Positions 46,012 through 55,338 of a DNA stretch of 64,000 nt are shown in pieces. The stretch lies in contig WVSP01000002.1 of assembly GCA_015689735.1 (NCBI GenBank), forward strand, positions 682,001 through 746,000. The letters run 5' to 3'. Each line of letters starts with the position of its first letter. Positions within the stretch are counted from its first letter, which is position 1. The notes under the pieces are model-generated. The model was not told where the DNA came from. It saw only the letters and a program-made list of their open reading frames with translations, and did no database searches. This DNA is from Rhodobacterales bacterium LSUCC0031 (GTDB lineage: Bacteria > Pseudomonadota > Alphaproteobacteria > Rhodobacterales > Rhodobacteraceae). A program made the translations under genes and the position numbers.

Positions 46012-49000
46012 TCAATTCGGCGGCGGGCTACGAAAAATCTCGCGGAAAACGCCGGGGGTGAGAATCGACAGCGGGTTGACCGTGACCTGGGGGTTTTCGG
46101 CAGGCCCCGTCAAGTTATAGGCGAACCCGAACAAACCCTCGCGCCGCGTCCCCAAGATCGCCCCAAAAAGCCCGTTGACCGCGTTCAGGGGCGAGATCAC
46201 GCCGGACATGTCCAGCTCCTTGCTGCGCAGATCATAGGTGCCGTCGAGCGACAGACCCAGCGATGGGCCAAGCGCAACACCTTCATCCAAGATCAGCTGG
46301 GTTGGCGTCACACGAAAGCGCGCCTCGACATTGCCCATGCCGATCCCCTCGGCCGAGAGCTGTTCGATCAGCCCCACCACCGAGATGACATTGAGGAGCT
46401 CGGCCATGACCGGCGCATTGCGCAGCCTTGGGCCATCGATGCGCAATAGGCCATCATAGCTACCTTGGGTGCCGGTCGCTGCAAGGATCAACTCCATCTC
46501 ACCGCCGCGCGCAGATTGGAAAACGCCAGCCGCGCGCAGCACCGCGCCACCATCATCGGCGCTCAGCCGCACGGCCGGGCCTTCGGCAACACTGACCAAG
46601 GTGCCGGTGACAGGAGCCTCTCCGTTCACGCGGCCCCGGAACTGGCCCGACAGCCCGCCTTGGGTGGTCAGATCGGCGATCAGCGGGCTGATGGCGATGC
46701 CTTCGGTCACTTGCAAACGGTCAAGCGTGGCGGTGATCGGCCCACCTGAAACACGCGGACCGGCGGGCGCGCTTTGCGGCGCACCGCGCAAGTCGAGCGT
46801 GCCGCCGGTAATCTCGATGCCGGGTAGCTGCGCGCCCCCCTGCATCGACAAGGCTCCGGTCACATCTAACCAAGATCCGATGCGAAAGCGGTCAGCGCTG
46901 AGCCGCCGAAACGCGCCATCCGCAGCGAGCGCAACCCGCCCCGCCAAATCAAGCCCGTCAACGGACAGCGTCAGGGTTGTCACCGCCGGCGCGCTCCCCA
47001 GCTGGATTTCGGTCACGAACTGGCCGCGCCCCTCGCGTCCCTGACGCCAGCCCAAAGGCGGCAAGGCAAGATCGGCACCGGCCAGATCGGAGGTGATGCG
47101 CAGCATGGGCGGCGCATCATCGGGGAGATCGAGGGTCACGGCCGCCATGGTTTCACCGCGCCACATCCATTCGGGCAAGGTGACACCAAGCGCGGCAAGC
47201 GCGCCACGGCTCAGCTTGGTGTCAGCGGTCACCTGCGAAAGCCGCGGCGCATTGGGATCAAGATCGCGGCTCCACACACCCGTGAGCGGGACACCATCGA
47301 GCTGTGCCGCGCCCGCAACGCGCAACTTGCCATCATCAAGGGTGACATCCAGCCGTTCCGCGGTCAGGCGTCGCCCAGGCACCAGCGCGGTGGCAAGCAT
47401 ATCGGTGACCTGACCCTGAAAGCTGACGCGCGGTTGGGCGCGCCCTTCCTGACCGATCAGGCGCGTGGCAATGTGCGCGGTGGCGGCGACCTGACCCTCG
47501 CCAAGCCGTGCGGGTGTCATCGCCCCCGCGGCCATCAGCCCGACAGGTGGCGCTTGCAACAGCGTGAGCACATCGCCCAAGGCCCCGTTGACTGCCAGGT
47601 CGATCTGCGCGGCGGGGCCAATCTGGCGTGTATCGGCGATCTGCATGACCGATCCGGCAAGGGAAACTGCACCGCCCCCCGGCGCGGTCATCTGCCCTGC
47701 ATCCAGCCGCAGGGCCATATGCGCGTCAACGAGGCTAAGCGCACCAGCGGCACCGCGGATCGGCGGCATATGCGGCAAGACACGCATATCGGCATCGGCA
47801 AAGCTGAGGCCGAGCGCGCTCTGCATCGGTTGGCTGGGTGTGGCGCGGAGGGCAAAGGTGATATCGGATAGACGCCCCGACACGACATTTGCGGCGAGCC
47901 AGTCACGGGTCACGGGCGCATGGGCAGGCGGCCAATAGGCCAGCACCGCGGCGCTCTCGGCTTCGGGCAACGCCAGATCAAGGGCGATATCAAGGCCATC
48001 TTGGCGCGCGCCGACATGCCCGCTACCGCGCAAGATATGGCCCTCATGGGCAATCACGACCTGCCCGATCTCGACGAGCAGATCCGGCGCAAGTGCCAAG
48101 CGCAGATCGATTTCTGCCTGCGCGAGCACGAGTGGCCCGGTGATCCCGTCAACCGCCGCAATCGTGATGTCGGACAAGGTGAATTGGCCGGTATAGCCGC
48201 TGACCTCAGACAAGAGATCGGCGTGTCCCCGACCTTGGAAACGCAAGAGCGGTGCAGCCAGATCAAAGCGGTCAAAAACGAGCCGGTCGCGGCGCGCGTC
48301 ATAGCTGAGTGCGACTTGCAAAGCGTCAAACGCAATGGGCTGCGCAGCGGGTGTGGGGCGAACCTCGCCTGCACCGATATCGAGCGCGACCCGAAGATCG
48401 CCAAGCGCGCCATCATCGCTCACCTGTCCCGCGACCCGTCCCGAAATCGGGGCGCGCAAAACATCGACCCATGCCAAGGCCGGGCCAATGGTGGCGATGT
48501 CGCGCGCGGCAAGCCCATCAAAGGCAAAGACCATGTCGGTCGCACCGCTTTGTGCGCGACGGGCAAGAGCGATGTCGATGGTGGCATCCCGGCTGCCTTC
48601 GAGCGCGCCGCCCAGTTGCAGTGACAATTCCCCATCGACCCACATCAGCCGCATCCGCGCATCGCGCACGCGCAGGGTTTGGCCAGTCATGGCATCGGCC
48701 ATCACGAGTTCCAGCCCGCGCCCATTAACCACTTCGAGACGGCGAAAGAGGGGGGACGCAAACATGCGGTCCAACCGTGCCAAGCTATCGCCGAGGCTGA
48801 TCTCGCGGGCCGTGCCACCCGCCATGAACGCCAAATCGATCTGGCCCGCCACATCGCGCGCAAGGCGCAGGCCAGCGCCTTGCAAATCGACCTTGACCGG
48901 CGCGACATCGCCTTGCAGCAACGCCTCCCCCGAGAGATTGACCACCAATGCCGGAAAGGCGGCGCGGATCGTCCCGTCTGGATCGGTCATGGCCAATTCA

Positions 49001-49299
49001 CGGATCGTCAGGTCCACCCCCGTGGCACCATGTGAGCGGCTGATCTGGATACGGCCGATCGTGACGCGATTGGCCGCCATGGCCGCATCGATACGCGCCG
49101 TGATCTGCGCAGCCAGCATAGCAGGCAAGGTCACAGGCCCCGCCCCCATCCGCAGCCAAAGCACACCCGCCGCCATGACGGGAAGCATCACGAACAATCC
49201 CACAACAAGCAGCGCCGCCATACGCCAGCGCCGCACCCGGCGGGGCGTGGGTGTCTGGAGTGCCTGTGCTGTCACGCTGCCCTGCCTGTCTTGTGTCAT
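46012..49299 (-). CDS. Large AsmA-like/YhdP-type envelope protein
   Basis: The 1095-residue protein has one N-terminal membrane segment ([24 protein letters not shown], about residues 28-50) and a long periplasmic region of beta-rich repeats. The C-terminal part ([11 protein letters not shown]..., then [35 protein letters not shown] and a [33 protein letters not shown] end) matches AsmA-like C-terminal and DUF3971 proteins. Such proteins form long grooves thought to carry phospholipid to the outer membrane; that role is inferred. The ATG at 49299 starts before the membrane helix. It lies 10 bp before queA and is divergent from bcp. Confidence 0.88.
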   Translation of the reverse strand: MTQDRQGSVTAQALQTPTPRRVRRWRMAALLVVGLFVMLPVMAAGVLWLRMGAGPVTLPAMLAAQITARIDAAMAANRVTIGRIQISRSHGATGVDLTIRELAMTDPDGTIRAAFPALVVNLSGEALLQGDVAPVKVDLQGAGLRLARDVAGQIDLAFMAGGTAREISLGDSLARLDRMFASPLFRRLEVVNGRGLELVMADAMTGQTLRVRDARMRLMWVDGELSLQLGGALEGSRDATIDIALARRAQSGATDMVFAFDGLAARDIATIGPALAWVDVLRAPISGRVAGQVSDDGALGDLRVALDIGAGEVRPTPAAQPIAFDALQVALSYDARRDRLVFDRFDLAAPLLRFQGRGHADLLSEVSGYTGQFTLSDITIAAVDGITGPLVLAQAEIDLRLALAPDLLVEIGQVVIAHEGHILRGSGHVGARQDGLDIALDLALPEAESAAVLAYWPPAHAPVTRDWLAANVVSGRLSDITFALRATPSQPMQSALGLSFADADMRVLPHMPPIRGAAGALSLVDAHMALRLDAGQMTAPGGGAVSLAGSVMQIADTRQIGPAAQIDLAVNGALGDVLTLLQAPPVGLMAAGAMTPARLGEGQVAATAHIATRLIGQEGRAQPRVSFQGQVTDMLATALVPGRRLTAERLDVTLDDGKLRVAGAAQLDGVPLTGVWSRDLDPNAPRLSQVTADTKLSRGALAALGVTLPEWMWRGETMAAVTLDLPDDAPPMLRITSDLAGADLALPPLGWRQGREGRGQFVTEIQLGSAPAVTTLTLSVDGLDLAGRVALAADGAFRRLSADRFRIGSWLDVTGALSMQGGAQLPGIEITGGTLDLRGAPQSAPAGPRVSGGPITATLDRLQVTEGIAISPLIADLTTQGGLSGQFRGRVNGEAPVTGTLVSVAEGPAVRLSADDGGAVLRAAGVFQSARGGEMELILAATGTQGSYDGLLRIDGPRLRNAPVMAELLNVISVVGLIEQLSAEGIGMGNVEARFRVTPTQLILDEGVALGPSLGLSLDGTYDLRSKELDMSGVISPLNAVNGLFGAILGTRREGLFGFAYNLTGPAENPQVTVNPLSILTPGVFREIFRSPPPN

Positions 49300-49408
49300 C
49301 GGCCTTGTCCGTGCGCCCTTTATCTTGGCTGCAAACCGCCTAGCTTGCAATTCACCCGGCGCGCATGCGCCGATATGCCAGAACATGACCCAAGACGAGA
49401 GGATTTCG

Positions 49409-49870
49409 ATGATCGAGATCGGCGCACAAGCCCCCGACTTTACCCTGCCGCGCGATGGTGGCGAGATGCTGACGCTCTCGGCGCTGAGGCCCAAGGCCGT
49501 CGTGCTCTATTTCTATCCCAAGGACGACACCTCGGGATGTACCACCGAGGCCAAGGACTTCACCGCTCTCGGGGGCGAATTCGCCGCAGCGGGCGCTATG
49601 GTGATCGGCGTGTCCAAGGACAGCGCAGCCAAGCATGACAAGTTCATCGCCAAGCATGATCTGGGGGTGATGCTCGTCTCGGACGAGGCAAGCGACCTGT
49701 GCGAGCGTTATGGCGTCTGGGTTGAAAAATCGATGTATGGCAAAAGCTACATGGGGATCGAGCGGGCGACTTTCTTGATCGACGGGGCGGGCGTGGTGCG
49801 CGGCGTCTGGCGCAAGGTCAAGGTGCCGGGCCATGCCCAAGCGGTGCTCGACGCGGTCAAGGCACTCTGA
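49409..49870 (+). CDS. bcp: Thioredoxin-dependent peroxiredoxin (Bcp/PrxQ)
   Basis: The 153-residue enzyme reduces hydroperoxides. The active site is YFYPKDDTSGCTTEA with the peroxidatic Cys44, after the typical APDFTLPRDGGEMLTLSAL start. The resolving Cys five residues later in E. coli Bcp is absent (Lys-Asp-Phe instead); a second Cys occurs in SDLCERYGVW. The C-terminal ERATFLIDGAGVVRGVWRKVKVPGHA is typical. AGAGGA lies five bases before the ATG at 49409. It is cytosolic and probably monocistronic or followed by DUF455. Confidence 0.94.
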   Translation: MIEIGAQAPDFTLPRDGGEMLTLSALRPKAVVLYFYPKDDTSGCTTEAKDFTALGGEFAAAGAMVIGVSKDSAAKHDKFIAKHDLGVMLVSDEASDLCERYGVWVEKSMYGKSYMGIERATFLIDGAGVVRGVWRKVKVPGHAQAVLDAVKAL

Positions 49871-49927
49871 GCGCCGCATTGCCGGGGGCGCTTGACCTTG
49901 CGCCCCCATAACCGCACACCGGCCGCC

Positions 49928-50752
49928 ATGACCCAGATGCTTCCCCTCGCCCAGATGGCCGAGGCCGTGCTGCGCACCGCCGATGGCCGTGAGAAAACCG
50001 CCCTGTCGCGCCGCTTCGCCGCCCAGTGGCAGGCCGCGCGCGCCGCGGGCCACCCCGTCGAGATCGGCCGCGCCGATCCACCGCTGCAACCCGCCCGCCC
50101 CGCCACGCCGGAATTGCGCGACCCGCGCGAGGTGCCGCGCAGGCGCACCGGCACGGCCGCCGGACGGATCGCGCTTTTGCATGCGGTCGCACATATCGAA
50201 CTCAATGCCGTCGATCTGCATTGGGATATCATCGCGCGCTTCACCGACACGCCCATGCCCATGGGGTTCTATGATGACTGGGTCAAAGCCGCGGATGAGG
50301 AATCGAAACATTTCAACCTGATGGCGGACTGTCTTGAAGCGATGGGCAGCCATTATGGCGCGCTTGTCGCCCATGCGGGCATGTGGCGCGCGGCGTCTGA
50401 CACGGTCGATGACCTGATGGGGCGGCTTGCCGTGGTGCCGATGGTGCTTGAAGCGCGCGGGCTTGACGTGACACCGGGCATGATCGCGATTTTCGAGCGC
50501 GCCAGCGACGACCCGGCCGCGGCCGGCGCGGTCGCGGCCCTGCGCGTCATCTACGCCGAAGAGGTCCATCACGTCGCCTATGGCTCCAAATGGTTCCATT
50601 TCCTGTGCGGTCGCCACGAGATCGACCCCAAGGAGGCGTTTCACACGCTGGTGCAACGCTATTTCCACGGCGCGCTCAAACCCCCATTCAACGAAGAAAA
50701 ACGCGCCGAGGCAGGGCTGCCGCCCGATTTTTACTGGCCCTTGGCGCATTGA
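49928..50752 (+). CDS. DUF455 ferritin-like protein
   Basis: The 274-residue protein is a helical, ferritin-like DUF455 member. Likely metal-binding carboxylate/His positions are in ALLHAVAHIELNAVDLHWD, AADEESKHFNLMADCLEA, PMVLEARGLDVTPGMI and RVIYAEEVHHVAYG, each pair spaced as in di-iron four-helix bundles. The activity is unknown. The C-terminus KPPFNEEKRAEAGLPPDFYWPL is also characteristic. I used the ATG at 49928; a TTG at 49892 behind GGGGG would add 12 residues. Confidence 0.9.
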   Translation: MTQMLPLAQMAEAVLRTADGREKTALSRRFAAQWQAARAAGHPVEIGRADPPLQPARPATPELRDPREVPRRRTGTAAGRIALLHAVAHIELNAVDLHWDIIARFTDTPMPMGFYDDWVKAADEESKHFNLMADCLEAMGSHYGALVAHAGMWRAASDTVDDLMGRLAVVPMVLEARGLDVTPGMIAIFERASDDPAAAGAVAALRVIYAEEVHHVAYGSKWFHFLCGRHEIDPKEAFHTLVQRYFHGALKPPFNEEKRAEAGLPPDFYWPLAH

Positions 50753-50858
50753 CGGCGGTCAACCCCGCGTCAGATCGGCGGAATTTCGCTCAAATGCGCG
50801 GATTTCCGACCACTGCCGCGACCAGCTTGCATCCTGTGTTGAGCCATTGGGCGGGGCT

Positions 50859-50883
50859 GGCTATGCCTTTTGCAGTCATAGCC
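50859..50883. promoter_or_regulatory. Inverted repeat in the leader of the M23 peptidase gene
   Basis: GGCTATG (50859-50865) and CATAGCC (50877-50883) are perfect complements around an 11-base loop, 55 bp before the GTG start. A weak TTGAGC-N17-TATGCC promoter would overlap its left arm. It could be an operator or an RNA hairpin; the support is limited. Confidence 0.3.
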
Positions 50884-50937
50884 GTTGTGGTGCGTACGCC
50901 CTGCAACACGAGACTGTGAAGGTGAGGGGCAGGTAAC

Positions 50938-52281
50938 GTGGCACGACAGATGTTCAATCGCCTTTCGGCGGCGCTCGAAAAGCGCTTGCCTGAACAACGT
51001 CTGTTTCTGAAATCCGATGACGGCATGCGCTTCATCCGGCTGCGCCCCATGACGCAAGGCGCGATCTTGCTGGGGATGACGGCCATCTTGGGCTGGACGG
51101 TCATCATCACCGCGATCTTCCTGATCGACACCATCTCGGCCGGGAGCGCACGCGAACAAGCAGAGCGCGAAAATATTGCCTACCAGAACCGCCTGAACGC
51201 CTTGTCACATGCCGTCGATTTGCGCACCGCCGAAGCCGTGCAGGCACAACAACGTTTCTCCACTGCCATGGATCAGGTCGCGGTCATGCAAGTGCGTTTG
51301 CTCGACGCCGAAGAACGCCGCCGCGAATTGGAGGCGGCGGTTGACGTCATCCAGACGCGTTTGCGCAACATCACGCAAGACCGCGATACCGCGCGCGCCG
51401 CCTTGGCCGAATTGCGCGACAGCATGCAGGCCGACACAAGCACCAATGAAACCGCACTCGCGCGCGATGCCGATTTGCGGCGCGCCATCGATGTCTTGGC
51501 GCAGGCGCTCGAGACAACATCTGGCCAGCGTGACGACGCGACCGATCTTGTTGCTTCAGCCACGCAAAGCATCGCCGACATGGAGCATGCGCTCGCTTTG
51601 GCCCAAGAACGACAAGAGCGGGTCTTCCAACAGATCGAAGACGCGGTAGCCATGTCGATGGAGCCGCTCGATCGGCTATTGAGTAGCTCCGGCATCCCGA
51701 CCGACCGGCTGATCGGGCAAATGCGCGCCAGCTACTCGGGCCAAGGTGGCCCCTTGATGCCCATCGCTGTCTCGACCATGGGCGGCGGCGAACCCGATCC
51801 TGTCTCGCTGCGGGCCAATGAATTGCTGGAAAAACTCGACGCGTTGAACCTGCGGCGCATGGCAGCCGAGACGCTGCCCTTTTCCATGCCGGTACGCGGC
51901 GCCTTCCGGCATACGTCGGGCTTTGGCTATCGCCGGGATCCGTTCAATGGCGGGCGTCGCCTCCATGCGGGTGTCGATTTCGCCGGTGCGCGTGGCACTG
52001 ATATCGTCGCTGCGGGTGACGGTACCGTTATTACCGCCGGACGTCATAGCGGCTATGGCCTGATGGTCGAGATCGATCATGGCTTCGGAATCGTAACGCG
52101 CTACGCCCATCTCACACGTTTGAACGTCCGTGCGGGCGAAAGGGTCTCGCGCGGGGAGCATATCGGTGATATGGGCTGCACTGGACGGTGCACTGGCACC
52201 CATCTCCATTACGAGGTGCGGCGCAACGGCGATCCGGTGAACCCTATGACCTTCATCACGGCAGGACGCGATGTTTTCTAA
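50938..52281 (+). CDS. M23 (LytM) family metallopeptidase with coiled coil
   Basis: The 447-residue protein has a cytosolic N-terminus of about 40 residues, one membrane segment (GAILLGMTAILGWTVIITAIFLI), a long periplasmic coiled coil (about residues 75-235) and a C-terminal LytM domain. The zinc site is formed by His and Asp in RLHAGVDFAG and His in GTHLHYEV; FGYRRDPFNGG is also typical. It should cleave peptidoglycan cross-links or regulate a cleaving enzyme. Its 3' end overlaps the bactofilin gene by 11 bp, matching the conserved peptidase-bactofilin pairing (LmdC type) in alphaproteobacteria. The GTG start follows GGGGCAGG. Confidence 0.94.
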   Translation: MARQMFNRLSAALEKRLPEQRLFLKSDDGMRFIRLRPMTQGAILLGMTAILGWTVIITAIFLIDTISAGSAREQAERENIAYQNRLNALSHAVDLRTAEAVQAQQRFSTAMDQVAVMQVRLLDAEERRRELEAAVDVIQTRLRNITQDRDTARAALAELRDSMQADTSTNETALARDADLRRAIDVLAQALETTSGQRDDATDLVASATQSIADMEHALALAQERQERVFQQIEDAVAMSMEPLDRLLSSSGIPTDRLIGQMRASYSGQGGPLMPIAVSTMGGGEPDPVSLRANELLEKLDALNLRRMAAETLPFSMPVRGAFRHTSGFGYRRDPFNGGRRLHAGVDFAGARGTDIVAAGDGTVITAGRHSGYGLMVEIDHGFGIVTRYAHLTRLNVRAGERVSRGEHIGDMGCTGRCTGTHLHYEVRRNGDPVNPMTFITAGRDVF

Positions 52282-52849
52282 ATCCAAGATCAACGAACCC
52301 GGAGCGAAATCCTCGGCCGCCGAGAACGGCACCGATGGTGGCGCTTCTGCCTCAACTTCCAGCCCCAAACCGGGAGCAGATATGTCTTCGACCCCCTCTT
52401 CCTCGCCCAAGTCCAAACCCACGCCTTCGCTGCTCAGCTCGGATCTGACGGTTGTCGGCAATCTGCGCACAACAGGCGATATCCAGGTCGAAGGCACCGT
52501 TCAGGGCGATATCCGCGCTCATCTGCTGACGGTGGGCGAATCTGCCAATATCGAGGGTGAGATCGTCGCCGATGACATCGTCGTCACGGGCCGGGTCGTG
52601 GGTAAGGTGCGTGGCCTCAAGGTGCGCTTGACCTCGACTGCGCGCGTCGAAGGGGACATCATCCACAAGACCATCGCCATTGAGAGCGGTGCGCATTTCG
52701 AAGGATCGGTGCAGCGCGCCGAAGATCCGCTCGCCACGGGTGGCGCATCGGCAGCACCGCGTGTAGCTTCGGCGCCGGCAACGCCCGCTCCGGCCGTGCC
52801 GCGCCCTGCGGCAGCAGGCCCCGCCCCCACGGGCAGCGACAATAGCTGA
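52271..52849 (+). CDS. Bactofilin
   Basis: The 192-residue protein has a disordered Ser/Pro/Lys-rich N-terminus, a central bactofilin beta-helix (SLLSSDLTVVGNLRTTGDIQVEG through AHFEGSV, about residues 53-148) with the six-residue Gly-x-x-x-Gly periodicity, and a Pro/Ala-rich C-terminus. Bactofilins polymerise without nucleotide into membrane-associated filaments that position cell-wall enzymes. The start lies within the M23 gene, so the two are translationally coupled. A terminator follows at 52878. Confidence 0.95.
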   Translation: MFSKSKINEPGAKSSAAENGTDGGASASTSSPKPGADMSSTPSSSPKSKPTPSLLSSDLTVVGNLRTTGDIQVEGTVQGDIRAHLLTVGESANIEGEIVADDIVVTGRVVGKVRGLKVRLTSTARVEGDIIHKTIAIESGAHFEGSVQRAEDPLATGGASAAPRVASAPATPAPAVPRPAAAGPAPTGSDNS

Positions 52850-52877
52850 GCGTTGCGCACATAGCGCAGCATGATCA

Positions 52878-52903
52878 AAGCCGGGCCGAGCGCCCGGCTT
52901 TTT
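52878..52903. terminator. Bidirectional terminator between bactofilin and DUF2189 genes
   Basis: AAGCCGGGC (52878-52886) and GCCCGGCTT (52892-52900) pair perfectly around a 5-base loop with TTT on the plus side and As before the left arm. It lies between two convergent genes, 28 bp after the bactofilin stop. Confidence 0.88.
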
Positions 52904-52911
52904 CATGTGCC

Positions 52912-53715
52912 TTAATCACGCGGCACGAGCGCATGGCGATAAATATGCCATGTGGCATGGCCCAAGATCGGCAGCACGACGAACAGCCCCAAAAGCCCCG
53001 GCAGCATCGCGAGGAAAACCAACCCCGCAATCACCATGGCCCATGCCGTCATCACACCCGGATTGCGCTGCACCACCGCCACAGATGTGATCATGGCCGT
53101 GACGAAATCCAGCTCTTTTTCAAGCAACAAGGGTAGGGAAACGGCCGTCAGGCAAAAGAGCACAAAGGCAAAGACAGCCCCGAAACCCGCCCCGACCGTC
53201 AGCATGGCCAGCCCCTCGGGCAAGAGCAGGTAGGCGTACGAGCTTGTCACATTCATCAAGGCCGATGGTCCAAGAAACAAGGCAAAAAGCATATGGGCGA
53301 AAAACGACCAGAACAGGAAATAAACGATGATCACCCATACCATCGAGGGCAATTGCCGCAAACGTTGCCGCCAGATCACCCCGAAGATGTCATTGCGTCG
53401 CCACTGCGTCTGCCCTGCCTCTAATCGGCGCGAGACCTCGTAAAGCCCCACCGCGAGGAACGGGCCAAGCAACGGAAAGCCCAACGTGATCGGGATCGCC
53501 CACCAGATCTGATCGGTGACGAACAAGAAAACATAAAGCAGCCAGCCGCCCACCACATAGACATGGGCAAAGAACAGCCCCATCATGGGCTTGCGGCGGA
53601 AATCATGCAGCCCCGCGCGCAGCGCATGGGCAATATCACCATAGGCCATGTCACGCAGCGCAGGCACCTTGGAAGGTGCAGGCGGTAACGTCGCCGGATC
53701 GCCAAGCTCGCTCAT
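52912..53715 (-). CDS. DUF2189 integral membrane protein
   Basis: The 267-residue protein has an N-terminal cytosolic part with the family pattern YGDIAHALRAGLHDFRRKPMMGLFF, then about six membrane helices including FPLLGPFLAVGLYEVSRRLEAG and VWVIIVYFLFWSFFAHMLFALFL, ending in PILGHATWHIYRHALVPRD. DUF2189 has no known function; some members are annotated near cytochrome c oxidase genes, which is not the case here. The ATG at 53715 follows GGCAGGCAGCG. A longer frame overlaps the amidase gene and is rejected. Confidence 0.92.
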   Translation of the reverse strand: MSELGDPATLPPAPSKVPALRDMAYGDIAHALRAGLHDFRRKPMMGLFFAHVYVVGGWLLYVFLFVTDQIWWAIPITLGFPLLGPFLAVGLYEVSRRLEAGQTQWRRNDIFGVIWRQRLRQLPSMVWVIIVYFLFWSFFAHMLFALFLGPSALMNVTSSYAYLLLPEGLAMLTVGAGFGAVFAFVLFCLTAVSLPLLLEKELDFVTAMITSVAVVQRNPGVMTAWAMVIAGLVFLAMLPGLLGLFVVLPILGHATWHIYRHALVPRD

Positions 53716-53795
53716 CGCTGCCTGCCTTTTGCACATCGCCGATCGGTGCTGGGGAGAGTTTAGACTGCCCCAAGACCCTGCGCCAAGCGAAAGCC

Positions 53796-55175
53796 TCAGA
53801 GCGGCGGCGGGTTTTTGCCGGGCCAGTCGGTTGCCGCATGATAGCTGCGCCCCATGGCCAGCAAGGTCGCATCCGCCCCCGGTGCGCCGACCATCTGCAC
53901 ACCGGCAGGCAGGCCAGCCTCCCCGAACCCGGCAGGCAAGGCAAGCGCGGGCAGACCTGCGAGGCTTGCGGGAACCACGACCTCCATCCAGCGATGATAG
54001 CTGTCCATCACCCGTTCTCCGATCATCTCGGGCCAGCGCGTCTCGACCGCAAAGGGCCATAGTTGGGTCGCGGGCAAGATCACCGCATCATAATGCGCAA
54101 ACATCTCGCGCGCCGCGGCAAGCCAGGCAAGCCGCGTCTCGGCGGCCCATTCAACCTCTGCGACCTTGCGCGCAAAGCCATGGGTGATTTCCCATTGGGC
54201 CTGCGCCGGCAAGAGCGCCTGATGGGCTTCTTCGCGCCAATAAGGGCCAAGGTTCATCGCCACCGCGAATTGACGCAAGATGCACCATGCCTCCCACAGC
54301 GCCTCGGCTGCAAAGGGCGGGGCGATGGGTGCGACATCCCAGCCCAAGCCTTCCATGACGCCCAATGCCTGTTCGGCCTGTGCAAGGATACCGGGGGCCA
54401 TCGCATAGGCCCCGCCCCAATCGCCCAACCAGCCAATACGTGGGCGCTGCGGGCAGCGCCCATCACCTGCGCGATAGGCTCCATCTGACAAGATCTCAAG
54501 CAACTGCTCCAGATCCGCGATATTGCGCGCCATCGGCCCATCGGTGGACAAGCGATGCTGGAACACGCTATCGCGCGGCTCACCCGGTACCAATCCGGCT
54601 GTCGGGCGAAACCCGTACACATTGTTCCACGCCGCCGGATTGCGCAAAGACCCCATCATATCCGACCCATCGGCAACCGACAGCATCCGCGTCGCCAAGG
54701 CAACAGCCGCCCCACCCGATGACCCACCGGCGGTCTTGGTCGGATCATAAGGGTTGCGCGTCGCGCCATAGACAGGGTTGACGGTATGCGAGCCGAGCCC
54801 GAATGCCGGCACATTGGTCTTGCCGATGATGATGGCACCTGCCGCGCGCAACCGCCGCGCAAGTCCGTCATCGACCAACGGCACATTCCCCTTCAAGATC
54901 GGCGATCCCCAGGTGGAGCGCACCCCCTGCACTCCCACCAAATCCTTGACCGCGACGGGAATGCCATGCAGCCAGCCCTCAGGCGGCATCGCCTCGGCCA
55001 GCCGCGCCTCGCCCATCAGCGTTTCGCGATCTCGCAGCGCCACAATGGCATTCACCCCGCCATTGACCGCATCGATCCGCCCCAGCGTCTCGCGCATCAG
55101 ATCGACCGGCGAGATCTCGCGCCGCGCGATCATCGCCTGCAAAGCGCCCGCCCCCAAACGCAACAGCTCAGCCAT
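53796..55175 (-). CDS. Amidase-signature family enzyme
   Basis: The 459-residue hydrolase has the Ser-cisSer-Lys triad of the amidase-signature family: Lys in PVAVKDLVGVQG (about residue 76), cis-Ser in TAGGSSGGAAVALAT (about 151) and the nucleophile Ser in DGSDMMGSLRNPAAWN (about 175). The usual Gly-Gly before the nucleophile is Met-Met-Gly here. It hydrolyses an amide bond in the cytosol; the substrate is not clear. GatA function is unlikely since gatB and gatC are absent. It lies 3' of prfB on the same strand. Confidence 0.9.
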   Translation of the reverse strand: MAELLRLGAGALQAMIARREISPVDLMRETLGRIDAVNGGVNAIVALRDRETLMGEARLAEAMPPEGWLHGIPVAVKDLVGVQGVRSTWGSPILKGNVPLVDDGLARRLRAAGAIIIGKTNVPAFGLGSHTVNPVYGATRNPYDPTKTAGGSSGGAAVALATRMLSVADGSDMMGSLRNPAAWNNVYGFRPTAGLVPGEPRDSVFQHRLSTDGPMARNIADLEQLLEILSDGAYRAGDGRCPQRPRIGWLGDWGGAYAMAPGILAQAEQALGVMEGLGWDVAPIAPPFAAEALWEAWCILRQFAVAMNLGPYWREEAHQALLPAQAQWEITHGFARKVAEVEWAAETRLAWLAAAREMFAHYDAVILPATQLWPFAVETRWPEMIGERVMDSYHRWMEVVVPASLAGLPALALPAGFGEAGLPAGVQMVGAPGADATLLAMGRSYHAATDWPGKNPPPL

Positions 55176-55192
55176 GACGCGACACCCTTCCG

Positions 55193-55227
55193 CTTCTTCG
55201 TTTCAAAAATATCCCCGCCGGAGGCAT
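55193..55227 (+). repeat. Diverged intergenic repeat, copy 3
   Basis: The segment begins CTTCTTCGTTTCAAAAATA, matching copies 1 and 2 in the pattern CTTC(A/T)T-C-TT-C-AAAAATA, and continues CCCCGCCGGAGGCAT. It lies between the prfB 3' end and the amidase start, on the strand opposite to these genes, so its orientation to transcription differs from the other two copies. Confidence 0.5.
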
Positions 55228-55338
55228 CCCGCCCCGTCCACAGGCACGGGCCGCCCCATCGCACCCCGTTCTCTCCACGGGACCCGATCGTCCGGCCGAG
55301 CGGCCCAAATGGAGCCCGAGAGCGGGCGCCCCCCTACT

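Noticed and set aside
49352-50749. Minus-strand open frame of 465 codons opposite bcp and DUF455
   Set aside because: Composition is that of antisense GC-rich coding DNA; the plus strand carries two clearly recognisable proteins.
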